A stretch of DNA of 64,000 nt from Glaciimonas sp. PCH181 (GCF_003056055.1 NZ_PYFP01000002.1:1240001-1304000), one strand, 5' to 3'. Shown: positions 18,005-27,859, counted from the stretch's first letter. Numbers and translations: made by a program. The notes: a model not told the origin generated them from the letters alone.

Positions 18005-19078
18005 TTAAGTACTTGCCCGTATCGCCAGCTCAAATCCTAAATCGATACGTGATTTTTCTATCGGCTGACCTTTCAGCGTTTTCAGCAGGAGTTCAGCGGC
18101 GATATAGCCAATATCGTAGCGTGGCGTCACGATCGTCGTGATGGCAGGATTCGACTGCGCCGCCCACGGCAAATCGTTAAAACCAGCGATTGCCATCTGC
18201 GTTGGCACAGCAATACCGCGCCGCTGACATTCAAACAGCACTCCCAGTGCCAAATCATCATTACAGCAAAATACGGCGTCGCAATCCGGTGTTTGTTCGA
18301 GGATTTTGGCCAGCAATTGCGCGCCGAGTTCTATCGTCGATGGCACTGGCAATAACACTTCAGCGCTAGGATCAAGGCCAGCTTCAACCAATCCTTTGCG
18401 AAATCCTTCGCGCCGTTTCATCGCGCGCGGATCAAGCTGGGCCGCGATAAAAGCAGGGCGCTTGTAGCCGCGTTCGATAAAGTGTCGGGCCACGCTATAG
18501 CCAGCCTTGACTTGCGAAAAACCGACCGTCAGATCGTTGCTGTTTTTACTCAAATCGTACATCCGCACGGCAGGAATATTATTGCTCGCTAATTGCATCC
18601 GCAGCGACTCTTGCTGCTCAATACCTGTCAGCAAAAATCCATCCGGCGCATGCGCCATATAGGTGGCGATCAACTCTCTTTCTTTGTCCGGGGAATAACT
18701 ACTTTCGCCTATCAAAAAATGATAACCGGCCTGACTCAGGCAATCACGGATGCCGCTCAGCGTATCGATAAAAACGGCGTTGGTCAGCGACGGGACAATT
18801 ACGCCGATTACCCGCGATTTCGCGGATGCCAGCGTGCTTGCTGCCTGATTTGGCACATAACCGAGTTTTTGGATAACGGCGGTAATTTTGTCGCGTGATT
18901 TTTGTTGTACCAGGGCAGGGGAGGTGAGCGCGCGCGATACCGTCATCGGGCTGACGTTTGCCGCCCTGGCGACATCGGTAATAGTGACTCTGCCAGTGCC
19001 TCGACCACGACGCACGACTTTTTGTGTGTCAGATGGGGGCGAATATTTGATCTTTTGTGGCGTTTTTTTTGCGCTCAT
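18005..19078 (-). CDS. LacI-family transcriptional regulator, probable gluconate regulator (GntR-like)
   Basis: This 357-residue protein carries a LacI-type helix-turn-helix at about residues 29-48 (VTITDVARAANVSPMTVSRA), the hinge QAASTLAS, and a periplasmic-binding-protein-like sensor domain ending with IDLGFELAIR. A basic, lysine/arginine-rich N-terminal extension of ~27 residues precedes the HTH. It is divergent from an FGGY-type gluconokinase, and a perfect TGTTAGCGCTAACA palindrome lies between them. Both support a role as gluconate-responsive repressor of the kinase. Substrate identity is inferred from the neighbour. Confidence 0.87.
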   Translation of the reverse strand: MSAKKTPQKIKYSPPSDTQKVVRRGRGTGRVTITDVARAANVSPMTVSRALTSPALVQQKSRDKITAVIQKLGYVPNQAASTLASAKSRVIGVIVPSLTNAVFIDTLSGIRDCLSQAGYHFLIGESSYSPDKERELIATYMAHAPDGFLLTGIEQQESLRMQLASNNIPAVRMYDLSKNSNDLTVGFSQVKAGYSVARHFIERGYKRPAFIAAQLDPRAMKRREGFRKGLVEAGLDPSAEVLLPVPSTIELGAQLLAKILEQTPDCDAVFCCNDDLALGVLFECQRRGIAVPTQMAIAGFNDLPWAAQSNPAITTIVTPRYDIGYIAAELLLKTLKGQPIEKSRIDLGFELAIRAST

Positions 19079-19588
19079 GTTGTTATTTTCCTCGGTTGCA
19101 TACGCTCTCGGGATCTCATTTAGTTTTTCAGAAGGTTATTGGGGAAAAAGTTGCTGATTTTCGTATGCCGGCACTGTTTTTTGATTCAATCGTGATATTA
19201 CGCTGTAAGCCAGCATAGGAAAGCGGTTTTTGCGTAAATTTTAGGCTTTTTCCTTCGGTAAAGGGTCTGATATGCAGTCAAAATGACTATACGATTTAGG
19301 CTCCCCTTATTGCTGTTTAAATGACGATATTTCATGAAATTAGCCATTGCTGGATATTTCTTGTTGTGGTGCATCTTTTTCCCTTGCGACATACCGCCAA
19401 TATCCTGGAAAAAAATCCAGATTTAACTGATAATGTTAGCGCTAACAAATCTACTATTGCCAGCGGTTTACGGAGTGCCACTTTATGGGCTCATCAGAGC
19501 TAGAATGACCTGCTAATATGAGCGATTAACAGCGTCTTCGGGCGTGCCCGCTTGTTTTGAGTGATGTATATAAATGCAAGGAAGTTAA
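19079..19588. other. Divergent control region of the LacI-type regulator and gluconokinase
   Basis: A 510-bp gene-free stretch, AT-rich in the middle. It holds both promoters and the operator at 19434-19447. Two short frames inside it have no support. Confidence 0.6.
19434..19447. promoter_or_regulatory. LacI-family operator palindrome
   Basis: TGTTAGCGCTAACA is a perfect 14-bp palindrome with the central CG and the TGTTA/TAACA arms typical of LacI/GalR/GntR-family operators. It lies about 140 bp upstream of the gluconokinase ATG and 356 bp from the regulator's start, so it fits control of the kinase promoter. Confidence 0.8.
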
Positions 19589-21199
19589 ATGTCAGTTCAG
19601 TTGCCGCAGGATCACACGCAAACGCCGCCCCAAGTCTGGTCGCAAGTTCCCCCACAGCCCTCGCTGGAATCGCAGGAATATATGCTGGGCGTGGATATTG
19701 GGACTACTAGCACCAAGGCGGTATTGTTCACGATTGCCGGGCAAGTTGTCGCGCAACATGCGGTTGAATATCCATTGATCAGTACGATAGCGGATATGGC
19801 CGAGCAAGATCCTGCCCAGATTTATGCTGCCGTTTTGAGCAGCATTGAAAACGCTGTTCAGCAAGCGCAAGCGCGTCCAGAGCAAGTTGTTTTGGTATCT
19901 TTTAGCGCCGCCATGCATAGCTTGATTGCGATGGATGAAAACGATCGGCCACTGACAAATAGCATTACATGGGCCGATAATCGCGCTGGCGAGTGGGCAA
20001 ATAAAATTCGCAGCGAGATGGATGGACATGCCATTTATTTACGCACTGGCACACCAATTCATCCGATGTCGCCGTTATGTAAATTAATGTGGTTACGTCA
20101 CGATCATCCCGACATTTTCTCGCGCAGCGCCCGGTTTGTGGGCATCAAAGAATACGTATTTCACCGCATGTTCGGACAGTGGCTGGTGGATCATTCGATT
20201 GCTTCCGCCACCGGCATGTTCAATCTGCGCGAACTGAACTGGGATAGTGGCGCACTGGCGCTGGTTGGTGTTACCGAAGCGCAATTATCAGCCTTGGTGC
20301 CAACTACCTATCAGGTCAGCGACATGGCACCAGCGTTAGCGCAGCAGTTGGGCTTGTTGACGACGACGCCATTTGTTATCGGTGCGAATGATGGCGTCTT
20401 GTCCAACTTGGGTGTTAACGCGATTGCGCCGGGTCAGGTCGCGGTCACGATCGGCACCTCCGGCGCGATGCGCACCGTCGTGGCCGAGCCGGTTACCGAT
20501 CCGGCAGGGCGCACGTTTTGTTACGCGCTGACTGAAAATCATTGGGTCGTGGGTGGGCCGATTAACAACGGCGGCAGTATCTTGCGGTGGGTACGCGACG
20601 AACTGGCGACGGCAGAGTCAGCACAGGCAAGGCAGGACGGTCAGGATCCTTATGAGGCATTAATGGCGATTGCCGGGCAGGTCGGCGCCGGTGCCAACGG
20701 CTTGCTGTTTCATCCCTATCTGGCGGGAGAACGCGCACCGTTATGGAACGCCGACGCGCGCGGTTCGTTCTTTGGACTGGCGCTGCATCATGGTAAACCG
20801 CAAATGATAAGGGCGGCGTTGGAGGGCGTGATTTTTAGTTTGTACAGCATCTTGCCAGCGGTCGAAGAGTTGATCGGCCCGACCCGGCGCATGATGGCGA
20901 CTGGCGGCTTTGCCCGTTCCGCGCTGTGGCGGCAAATGATGGCGGATATTTTTGATCGAGAAGTGGTGGTGCCGGAAAGCGTTGAATCGTCCTGCCTTGG
21001 CGCGGCGGTATTGGGCTTGTACGCGTTAGGGAGGATAGCATCGCTGGATGCCATCGCAGCAATGGTTGGCTCGACCCATCAGCATCAACCAAATGCGGAA
21101 AACGTGGCGATCTATCAACAGTTATGGCCTATTTATGCGGCGATTCCAAAGCAATTAGAGCAGCAATATCGGGAGTTGGCAGCGTTTCAGCGGCAATAA
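19589..21199 (+). CDS. gntK: FGGY-family gluconokinase
   Basis: This 536-residue sugar kinase has an N-terminal ATPase-fold phosphate motif, GVDIGTTSTKAVLF, after a ~30-residue extension. It has the gluconate-kinase-type segment GTPIHPMSPLCKLMWLR near residue 153, and the second-domain GANDGVLSNLG, TIGTSGAMR and TGGFARSALWRQMMAD blocks. It should phosphorylate D-gluconate to 6-phosphogluconate, feeding the Entner-Doudoroff or pentose phosphate routes. The divergent LacI-type regulator and its operator support this. No gluconate permease is adjacent. AAGGAAG provides a good ribosome site. Another FGGY substrate such as xylulose is less likely. Confidence 0.82.
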   Translation: MSVQLPQDHTQTPPQVWSQVPPQPSLESQEYMLGVDIGTTSTKAVLFTIAGQVVAQHAVEYPLISTIADMAEQDPAQIYAAVLSSIENAVQQAQARPEQVVLVSFSAAMHSLIAMDENDRPLTNSITWADNRAGEWANKIRSEMDGHAIYLRTGTPIHPMSPLCKLMWLRHDHPDIFSRSARFVGIKEYVFHRMFGQWLVDHSIASATGMFNLRELNWDSGALALVGVTEAQLSALVPTTYQVSDMAPALAQQLGLLTTTPFVIGANDGVLSNLGVNAIAPGQVAVTIGTSGAMRTVVAEPVTDPAGRTFCYALTENHWVVGGPINNGGSILRWVRDELATAESAQARQDGQDPYEALMAIAGQVGAGANGLLFHPYLAGERAPLWNADARGSFFGLALHHGKPQMIRAALEGVIFSLYSILPAVEELIGPTRRMMATGGFARSALWRQMMADIFDREVVVPESVESSCLGAAVLGLYALGRIASLDAIAAMVGSTHQHQPNAENVAIYQQLWPIYAAIPKQLEQQYRELAAFQRQ

Positions 21200-21220
21200 A
21201 GCGACGACTGAAATACCCTC

Positions 21221-21261
21221 AAAATGATCGCATGTAGCAGTAGCATGCGATCATTTTTTTA
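21221..21261. terminator. Bidirectional terminator between gntK and the LysR gene
   Basis: ATGATCGCATG (21224-21234) pairs perfectly with CATGCGATCAT (21244-21254). The loop is 9 nt and a run of seven T follows on the plus strand. It ends gntK; on the minus side it lies just inside the end of the LysR reading frame. Confidence 0.9.
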
Positions 21262-22212
21262 TGCAACGTCTATCGTAAATTTGGCATGTGCAGTCGCTGC
21301 CAGATGCGCACGCAGCCATTTATGCGCAGGATTACGCACGTCGCGCTCGTGCCACAGCATATCCACGTCAACGGCAGGCGTCGCAAACGGCAACTCGCGT
21401 GCGACTAAAACGTCAGTCATACCGGTGGCACCAATTAAATGGCGTGGCAATACGGTAATCAAGTCGGAACTGGCGACAACTTGTCCGGCGGTAAAGAACT
21501 GATTCACCGTCAGCAAGATGCGCCGTTTACGATTCATGCCAACCAAAATTTCTTCGATCAAACCATGCGCACGACCGGAAAAGCTGACCAGTAAATGGTG
21601 CGCCTCGCAATAGCTATCGAGCGTCAGCGGGGCGTTTGCTAGCGGATGGTCTTTGCGCATCACGCAGACATAATGCCCGGTGTATAAGCGCTCATGATGG
21701 ACGGGCGAAGCCGAGGTAGTCTGACTGCCTGCTAATTGCGCGGTCACTCCGGGGAAAAATCCCACTGCTAAATCAACATCGCCGCGCAGCAACATTTGCC
21801 GTGGATCACGCGTGGTTAACGGCACCATGCGGATATTCAATTGCGGCGCTTCGCGCTCAATGGTGCGTACTAACGACGGCAGCCAGAGTACCGCAGTGGC
21901 GTCGGCCATTGCCATCTGAAACGTGGTGTGGGCGCGCGAAACGTCGAACGTTTCCGGCGTAATCGCGGTTTCCAGATCGGTCAGCGCACGGCGTACCGAC
22001 GGCCATAATTCCTCCGCGTATTGCGTCGGCTTGACCCCGTGCGCGGTGCGTATCAGCAATTCATCATTGAGCGAATAGCGCAAGCGCTTTAACGCGTTGG
22101 AGACCGCCGGCTGGGTCATCGCCAGGCGACTGGCGGCTCGCGTGAGATTTTGCTCGGTCATTATTGCGTCGAATACGCGCAGTAAATTCAAATCAAGCGT
22201 CAGAAAACTCAT
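21259..22212 (-). CDS. LysR-family transcriptional regulator
   Basis: This 317-residue protein has a typical LysR helix-turn-helix (LDLNLLRVFDAIMTEQNLTRAASRLAMTQPAVSNALKRLR) and a substrate-binding C-terminal half. Start: the ATG at 22212 gives M-S-F-L-T and fits the family; a TTG at 22260 would add 16 residues. It resembles the NodD/NahR-like group that begins DLNLL-VFDA. No divergent partner lies within 400 bp, so its target cannot be inferred. The last bases of the gene overlap the terminator arm shared with gntK. Confidence 0.9.
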   Translation of the reverse strand: MSFLTLDLNLLRVFDAIMTEQNLTRAASRLAMTQPAVSNALKRLRYSLNDELLIRTAHGVKPTQYAEELWPSVRRALTDLETAITPETFDVSRAHTTFQMAMADATAVLWLPSLVRTIEREAPQLNIRMVPLTTRDPRQMLLRGDVDLAVGFFPGVTAQLAGSQTTSASPVHHERLYTGHYVCVMRKDHPLANAPLTLDSYCEAHHLLVSFSGRAHGLIEEILVGMNRKRRILLTVNQFFTAGQVVASSDLITVLPRHLIGATGMTDVLVARELPFATPAVDVDMLWHERDVRNPAHKWLRAHLAATAHAKFTIDVA

Positions 22213-22611
22213 GTTCAGACCATCGTGTGTTGTGTGATTTATTGGGCAAGCAGCTGGCAACTACATTACTGCATGATAAAAGTTGCTCCATCGCAATATG
22301 CCAGCATTCACCAAGTTTATAACTGTTATATGAAAAGACGTTAATACATTTTTCAGTTGGTTCTTATATTGCACCGCAATAATGAATCAATAGTCGCCTA
22401 TTATTTATACATTAATGCGATTTTTTGCTGTTGGTTATAGAGATAATACCCTTTGAAAGGAGAGTATTCCGGCCATTACTGACCGCAATTAAAGGTATAC
22501 GTTGATGACATAACAGTTATCCGAATTGCCCATTGGATCGGCTTGCATAGACATAATATACTGCGCTGCAACAGAGTAATAATAGTCGTTAGCAGCATAT
22601 TTAAAAATATC
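22213..22611. other. AT-rich intergenic region upstream of the LysR gene
   Basis: No gene recognised. The stretch is AT-rich, with a short TATAAC-TG-TTATA inverted repeat around 22318-22332, and should contain the LysR gene promoter on the minus strand and a promoter for the small membrane genes on the plus strand. Confidence 0.5.
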
Positions 22612-22926
22612 ATGTCACTTTTTACCTTCGCCTCCTCTGCAGACACAGCTTCGCTGCTGCAATCCATCGTTTCAATCGCCACTGCGTTAGCGTGGCCTGT
22701 ATTGGGCGTGAGCATTATTGCGGTCTTGGGGTTTCTTTTTAAACCGTTGTTGCGTGGCGTCTGGCGCGTGATGTTATTGCAAGTTAAGCCGCGCAGGACG
22801 TTGGAACAGCGGATCGCAGACAACAAGGTATTGGGCCGCGAGCAGGTGCGTCGTTTTGCGAGTGATCATGAAGGCAGCCATCCAAATCTTGCTGCTGAAT
22901 TGCGTTTGTTGGCTGGCAGCAATTAA
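22612..22926 (+). CDS. Small membrane protein of unknown function
   Basis: This 104-residue frame starts at an ATG at 22612; a longer frame from 22543 has an atypical leader. It has one long hydrophobic segment (about residues 18-48, containing WPVLGVSIIAVLGFLFKPLL) and a charged, helical C-terminal tail. I do not recognise a family. It precedes a DUF2798-type gene by 13 bp on the same strand, so the two may be co-expressed. There is no clear ribosome site, which lowers confidence in the start. Confidence 0.55.
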   Translation: MSLFTFASSADTASLLQSIVSIATALAWPVLGVSIIAVLGFLFKPLLRGVWRVMLLQVKPRRTLEQRIADNKVLGREQVRRFASDHEGSHPNLAAELRLLAGSN

Positions 22927-22939
22927 TCGCGAGGTTGGC

Positions 22940-23227
22940 ATGCACCAATATCTGTATTCGGATCAGCCGCAACAGTCTGCCGCGATGCACAGACGCAAGC
23001 TGTTGCCGCGCTCACGCAGTCTGGCGTCGATGTTGCCTTCTTTTGTATTGTCCGGTGTTGTCACCTGTTTGATGACGGCGTTGATGTGCTTTATGTGGCT
23101 GACGCCTGAAGGGCATTTTCTCAGGACATGGATGGAAAGCTGGCTGACACTCTGGCCGATTGCTTTCCCCGTCATGTATTTATTGAGTACGCCGTTACGC
23201 AAATTGGCCGCGCATATCTCACCTTAA
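22940..23227 (+). CDS. DUF2798-family small inner-membrane protein
   Basis: This 95-residue protein has two membrane helices (about residues 31-53 and 66-84). The signatures of DUF2798 proteins are present: SGVVTCLMTALM in the first helix, then a linker ending in FLRTWMESWLTLWPIAFPVMYLL. Function is unknown. The start at 22940 has GAGG six bases upstream and removes an unlikely leader. A rho-independent terminator follows at 23282-23316. Confidence 0.75.
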   Translation: MHQYLYSDQPQQSAAMHRRKLLPRSRSLASMLPSFVLSGVVTCLMTALMCFMWLTPEGHFLRTWMESWLTLWPIAFPVMYLLSTPLRKLAAHISP

Positions 23228-23281
23228 TGCCCGATTGGCAGTACTACCGAATGTCTCCTCCGCCCTTCTCGGGTGGATTCT

Positions 23282-23316
23282 CCCCACCGGCGCCACGCGC
23301 TAGTGGGGTTTTTTTT
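23282..23316 (+). terminator. Rho-independent terminator after the DUF2798 gene
   Basis: CCCCAC (23282-23287) and GTGGGG (23303-23308) form a stem with an internal GC-rich loop, followed by eight T. Orientation fits the plus-strand gene upstream. Confidence 0.85.
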
Positions 23317-23352
23317 ATCCTCGAAAAAGTGATCCAAATGTGATCTAACAAT

Positions 23353-23388
23353 AAAAAAGCGCAACCGATACAACGATTGCGCTTTTTT
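23353..23388 (-). terminator. Terminator of pckA
   Basis: AAAAAAGCGCAA (23353-23364) pairs with TTGCGCTTTTTT (23377-23388). It has A- and T-runs on both sides, is bidirectional, and is placed 46 bp after the pckA stop on the minus strand. Confidence 0.9.
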
Positions 23389-23434
23389 GCATAGGATTAG
23401 TCTGCTGACTAACCCTGATATTGCTTAACCTGGA

Positions 23435-25300
23435 TTATTTTGCCAGACGCTTTTCCAGAGCGACTTTGACCTCTTGCAATTCTTTTGGCAAATGGTGTTT
23501 CAGTTTCTCGAATAACTCGGTGTGCAGCGCCGTTTCTGCTTGCCACGCGGCTGTATCAATCGAGGTTATTTGCTTAAATTGCTGCTCGGTAAAATCAAGG
23601 CCATCCCATTGCAGATCGCTAAACTGTGGCGTAGTGCCAAATAAATGTTCGACGCCACCAGCGTTATTTTCCAGGCGATCCAGCATCCATTTCAAGACGC
23701 GCATGTTATCGCCAAAACCGGGCCAGACAAATTTGCCATCGGCATCGGTACGGAACCAGTTGACGCAGAAAATCTTTGGAATTTCTGCCGGTGAGGCAGC
23801 AATCTTACGGCCCATATTCAGCCAATGCTGGAAATAGTCGCTCATGTTGTAGCCAATGAACGGCAGCATCGCAAACGGATCGCGGCGTACGATGCCCTGC
23901 TGACCAGCGGCAGCGGCGGTGGTCTCCGAACCCATGGTCGCGGCCATATACACGCCCTCGACCCAATTGCGGGCTTCTGTCACCAGTGGCACAGTGGTTG
24001 AACGACGGCCACCGAAAATGAAGGCAGAAATCGGCACACCGGCAGGATCGTCCCAGGCTGAATCGATGACCGGATTTTGCGTTGCTGCGACGGTGAAGCG
24101 GGCATTTGGATGCGCTGCTTTGGCGCCGGTTTCCTTGGCGCTGGCAGGGGTCCAGTCTTTACCTTGCCAGTCGATTAAGTGCGCTGGCGCTTCTTTGGTC
24201 ATGCCTTCCCACCAGACATCGCCATCGTCGGTCAACGCGACGTTGGTGAAGATGGTGTTATCGCGCATTGACGCCATGCAATTAAAGTTGGTTTTTTCGT
24301 TCGTGCCCGGTGCCACGCCAAAATAACCGGCTTCTGGATTGATGGCGTATAAACGGCCATCTTCGCCCGGTTTGATCCAGGCGATATCGTCGCCGATGGT
24401 GGTGACTTTCCAACCCTCAAAACTGGCTGGCGGAATCAGCATCGCAAAGTTGGTTTTACCGCAGGCCGACGGGAAAGCGGCGGCGACGTAATGCTTTTTA
24501 CCGGCTGGCGATTCAACACCCAGAATCAGCATATGTTCGGCTAGCCAGCCGCCGTCGCGGCCCATGGTTGAGGCGATGCGCAGGGCGAAGCATTTTTTGC
24601 CCAGCAACGCATTACCGCCATAGCCAGAACCGAAGGACCAGATTTCGCGAGTTTCAGGATAATGGACGATATATTTGGTCGCGTTGCATGGCCATGCCAC
24701 GTCTTTTTCACCCGCGCTGAGCGGTGCGCCAACGGAGTGTACGCATGGGACAAAGTCACCATCCGCGCCCAGTACGTCGTACACCGCATTGCCCATGCGC
24801 GTCATGATGCGCATGTTGACCGCGACGTAAGGCGAGTCCGATAGTTCGACGCCGATATGGGCAATCGAAGAACCCAGCGGCCCCATCGAAAAAGGCACGA
24901 CATACATCGTGCGACCTTGCATGCAGCCATCGAATAAACCGGTCAGCGTGGTGCGCATTTCGGCAGGTTCTGTCCAATTATTGGTTGGACCGGCATCTTC
25001 TTTTTTAGCTGAGCAGATAAAGGTCCGATCTTCTACGCGCGCGACGTCAGATGGATCGGAGCATGCCAGATAACTGTTCGGACGCTTCGCTTGATTCAGC
25101 TTTTTCATTGTTCCCGCAGCCACCATTTCAGCGCACAGACGATCGTATTCTTCCTGCGATCCATCGCACCAATGAATATTCGCAGGTTTGGTCAATGCCG
25201 CGATTTCGCTGACCCAGTTAATCAGTTTTTGCTGTTTGACATAGCTCGGTGGATTGAGGGCAGCGACGCTATCTGCTTGGGCGAAGTGAGGATGGTTCAT
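23435..25300 (-). CDS. pckA: Phosphoenolpyruvate carboxykinase (GTP)
   Basis: This 621-residue enzyme converts oxaloacetate plus GTP to PEP, the first committed step of gluconeogenesis. Diagnostic parts are the kinase-1a loop [16 protein letters not shown] near residue 285 with its reactive cysteine, the metal/substrate region [13 protein letters not shown], the [23 protein letters not shown] block, and the guanine-site text near [14 protein letters not shown]. Length matches GTP-type PEPCK; the ATP-type is ~540 residues and lacks these motifs. GGAG lies upstream of the ATG. It is monocistronic, with a long upstream leader. Confidence 0.96.
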   Translation of the reverse strand: MNHPHFAQADSVAALNPPSYVKQQKLINWVSEIAALTKPANIHWCDGSQEEYDRLCAEMVAAGTMKKLNQAKRPNSYLACSDPSDVARVEDRTFICSAKKEDAGPTNNWTEPAEMRTTLTGLFDGCMQGRTMYVVPFSMGPLGSSIAHIGVELSDSPYVAVNMRIMTRMGNAVYDVLGADGDFVPCVHSVGAPLSAGEKDVAWPCNATKYIVHYPETREIWSFGSGYGGNALLGKKCFALRIASTMGRDGGWLAEHMLILGVESPAGKKHYVAAAFPSACGKTNFAMLIPPASFEGWKVTTIGDDIAWIKPGEDGRLYAINPEAGYFGVAPGTNEKTNFNCMASMRDNTIFTNVALTDDGDVWWEGMTKEAPAHLIDWQGKDWTPASAKETGAKAAHPNARFTVAATQNPVIDSAWDDPAGVPISAFIFGGRRSTTVPLVTEARNWVEGVYMAATMGSETTAAAAGQQGIVRRDPFAMLPFIGYNMSDYFQHWLNMGRKIAASPAEIPKIFCVNWFRTDADGKFVWPGFGDNMRVLKWMLDRLENNAGGVEHLFGTTPQFSDLQWDGLDFTEQQFKQITSIDTAAWQAETALHTELFEKLKHHLPKELQEVKVALEKRLAK

Positions 25301-25888
25301 GACGCGATCTCCAATAATAAAATTTTGTTGTGCAATGTGTAATCTTCGCTTGATAGTGATGCACCAATGGCGTTACCGATAGCGGCATTGGCTGTTCGTA
25401 TCTTGCTTAACATCGATTGCGGTAATAAATAAGCGGTAACAAATAAGCTTTAATAAGAAGCTTTAATCCATAAGAAGTAACAAAGCAGTGCAAGTAAGTA
25501 CGGCGCAAGCACAGTGTCAAATAGGGTGACAAATACATAGGCGACAAAACCGCAGACAAAATTCTCTGGCGCATGTCCTGATCAGCAGAAAATGGAATAA
25601 TGCTGAACGAACATTGCGGTGTGCCAGACAACCAGTCGGCATCCCATTAACATCCTTCAGCGTGATCCAGTTTCTGGCGCGAAGAGGGAGTTTTGTTGCC
25701 TCTGGGCATGCCGTTTCTAACGCAGTTGTTCTGATGTTAGTAGCAAGAAAACACCGATTGTACACTCGCTTTGTAGTAAAAATGACCAACTAATGTAGTA
25801 AGGTATTTATGGTTTTACGTATGTCGTTGCTTTATTACGTGATCGTCTGATTAACCGCTTTTTGCCACATTTTTCCGCAGGAAATACT
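25301..25888. other. Intergenic region upstream of pckA and the dehydrogenase gene
   Basis: A 588-bp divergent control region. The segment 25420-25500 has several loosely repeated AATAAG(C/A)-type units. Short frames inside it read as low-complexity translations and have no support. Promoters for pckA (minus) and the dehydrogenase (plus) are expected here but could not be pinpointed. Confidence 0.5.
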
Positions 25889-26881
25889 ATGAAAATTGCC
25901 ATACTCGATGACTACCAGGATGCTGTTCGACAACTTGATAGCTTCGCATTATTAAAAGATCACGAGGTCAAGGTATTCACCAATTCCGCGCGCGGCAATG
26001 GTCAGCTGGCGATCAGACTGGCAAGTTTTGAGGCGCTGGTACTGATTCGCGAACGGACTGTTTTATCTAAAGCTTTATTGTATAAATTACCACATTTACG
26101 CTTGATTTCACAGACTGGTAAAGTAAGTGGTCACATTGACGTAGAAGCCGCTACGGCAATGAATATTGCCATTGTGGAAGGTTCTGGAGATCCTACTGCG
26201 CCAGCTGAATTAACTTGGGCATTGATCATGGCGGCGGCGAGAAAAATTCCGCAGTATGCGCATAATTTGCAGCAAGGTTTGTGGCAAACGGCATCGTCGC
26301 AGCCGCAGTTCAACGGCGTGGGGATTGCGTTAAAAGGGCGCACGCTGGCGATATGGGGTTACGGCAAAATTGGGCGCATGGTTGCCGGTTACGGAAAAGC
26401 ATTCGGCATGCGGGTAATGATTTGGGGTCGGGAGGCAAGTCGTGCTGCCGCGTTGCAGGACGGGCATCTGGTGGCGGAGTCAAAAGAACAATTTTTTGCC
26501 GAGGCCGATGTGCTGTCACTACATTTACGATTGAATGACGCGACGCGCGGCATCGTCGCAGCGGAAGATCTTGGCCGCATGAAGCCGAGCGCGATTTTTG
26601 TGAATACCAGTCGGGCAGAATTGGTGGCAACGGATGCGTTGTTACCAGCTTTACAGCAAGGGCATCCGGGTTTTGCCGCGTTGGATGTGTATGAAACGGA
26701 ACCGTTGACGCTGGATAGCCCATTGCTGAAGATGGAGAATGTGCTGGCCTCGCCGCATTTGGGCTATGTCGAAAAAGATGGCTACGAATTATATTTCCGG
26801 ACGGCTTTTCAAAACATCGTGGATTTTGCCAATGGCACGCCAAAAAATGTATTGAATCCTGAAGTATTATCCAAGCCTTAA
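25889..26881 (+). CDS. D-isomer-specific 2-hydroxyacid dehydrogenase
   Basis: This 330-residue NAD(P)-dependent enzyme has the Rossmann motif GYGKIGRMVAGYGKAFG near residue 154. The catalytic set is spread over LHLRLND-TRG (Arg), YETEPL (Glu) and SPHLGYVEKDGYE (His). The ATG at 25889 is preceded by GCAGGAAA and gives the classic MKIAILDDYQ start; a longer frame from 25862 is unlikely. The family reduces 2-oxo acids (glyoxylate, hydroxypyruvate, 2-ketogluconate) or oxidises 3-phosphoglycerate. The substrate is not decided by sequence. The downstream gluconate-dehydrogenase cluster makes a ketogluconate reductase conceivable, but that is inference only. Confidence 0.87.
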   Translation: MKIAILDDYQDAVRQLDSFALLKDHEVKVFTNSARGNGQLAIRLASFEALVLIRERTVLSKALLYKLPHLRLISQTGKVSGHIDVEAATAMNIAIVEGSGDPTAPAELTWALIMAAARKIPQYAHNLQQGLWQTASSQPQFNGVGIALKGRTLAIWGYGKIGRMVAGYGKAFGMRVMIWGREASRAAALQDGHLVAESKEQFFAEADVLSLHLRLNDATRGIVAAEDLGRMKPSAIFVNTSRAELVATDALLPALQQGHPGFAALDVYETEPLTLDSPLLKMENVLASPHLGYVEKDGYELYFRTAFQNIVDFANGTPKNVLNPEVLSKP

Positions 26882-26886
26882 CGTTG

Positions 26887-26939
26887 TTGCAAGCCCGGCT
26901 TTAAAACATTCAGGCCGGGCTAATTGCAAACTTAACAGA
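26887..26939. terminator. Hairpin between convergent dehydrogenase and unknown gene
   Basis: AGCCCGGC (26892-26899) and GCCGGGCT (26924-26931) pair, with outer TTGCAA arms at 26887-26892 and 26934-26939. There is no T-run. Position between convergent genes suggests termination or 3'-end protection. Confidence 0.6.
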
Positions 26940-26949
26940 CTCAGCAAAC

Positions 26950-27723
26950 TCAATCTTCAGCGCTGGCAGGCAAGATAAGTTTCATTACTTTAGTTGGCTG
27001 AATCGCCAGACTGCCGCTATGCCATAAACCGGCCCAACCCGGTGGCCACGGCAAAGGCGGCCCGTCATATTCAGGCACGCCTGCCCGCACCGGAATCACC
27101 GGCAAGCTGCCAGGCATGGTCGCACTTTTATCTGCGCTGCCGCTGCTGGCATCCCAGCCAAGACTAAACGCGTAATTTGGCAATAAGGCATCGCAGACAG
27201 CGGCAAACCACGCGCTGTGATCTTCGTCGCGACCCAGCGCCTGCGCAAAACCTTGCGGATCGAACTTCGCCAGCGCGCTTGCCAATTCGCTGGAGGACGC
27301 ACCCGGACAATCGCCCCAGCCAAGTATCGGATTGAAGTTGTAATCCGCACCAGAGCCATACCAACCCTCGCGACGCGGACGTTCCAGCCAGTTGTGGCGA
27401 CCGCAAAACAAATGCCAGCGCCAATGCATGCCGGAAGGCTTGGGCCAGCTGTACAAATACAGGCGCTGATAACCGGCGCGATGCAGATCTCGCACCATTG
27501 CCATCAGACGCGCATGCGGCATGCGGTCGGGCGGGGAGCGGCGAAACAGAATCGGGTCGCCGTCGGCATGTTGCAACTCATCGGAAGACAAATTTAAATC
27601 AAGCGTGCGGATTTCGCTGCCAAAGCGCGCAGAAATCCAGCCGGTTAGCAGATTGACGGTGACGATCACGCCATAACCGCGATAGCGATGAAAAATGACG
27701 GTGCCTGGGGCGATAGGTTTCAT
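26950..27723 (-). CDS. Conserved-looking protein of unknown function
   Basis: This 257-residue frame begins MKPIAPGTVIFHRYRGYGVIVTVN, resembling the small beta-barrel start of CarD/Tudor-like or RyR-type domains. It is followed by a Trp/Arg-rich middle (YLYSWPKPSGMHWRWHLFCG, residues ~90-110) and a Pro/Trp-rich end. No signal peptide or membrane segment is seen. Residues 70-190 look like a compact, aromatic-rich domain with two cysteines. I do not recognise the family. Its good codon structure across the full length and isolated position argue that it is a real gene. Possible relatives are NTF-like or phage-derived proteins, but nothing supports a function. Confidence 0.6.
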   Translation of the reverse strand: MKPIAPGTVIFHRYRGYGVIVTVNLLTGWISARFGSEIRTLDLNLSSDELQHADGDPILFRRSPPDRMPHARLMAMVRDLHRAGYQRLYLYSWPKPSGMHWRWHLFCGRHNWLERPRREGWYGSGADYNFNPILGWGDCPGASSSELASALAKFDPQGFAQALGRDEDHSAWFAAVCDALLPNYAFSLGWDASSGSADKSATMPGSLPVIPVRAGVPEYDGPPLPWPPGWAGLWHSGSLAIQPTKVMKLILPASAED

Positions 27724-27859
27724 GAACTAAATGAGATGACGCGAAGTCAGAGAAATTGTGAAAGAAATAAGGGAATAAGAGATTTAGGTAAAAGTGCCGT
27801 GTTTAAAACATTTCCGTCAGTATAATCAGTTCACCCACAAGGCAGAAAGGACTCGCATC

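Noticed and set aside
23236..23388. CRISPR-like or repeated element between the DUF2798 gene and pckA
   Set aside because: The repeated look is due to two separate terminators; there are no equal spacers or repeats.
25407..25789. Small minus-strand frames upstream of the dehydrogenase gene
   Set aside because: They overlap each other, have no ribosome sites and read as random sequence in a gene-free control region.
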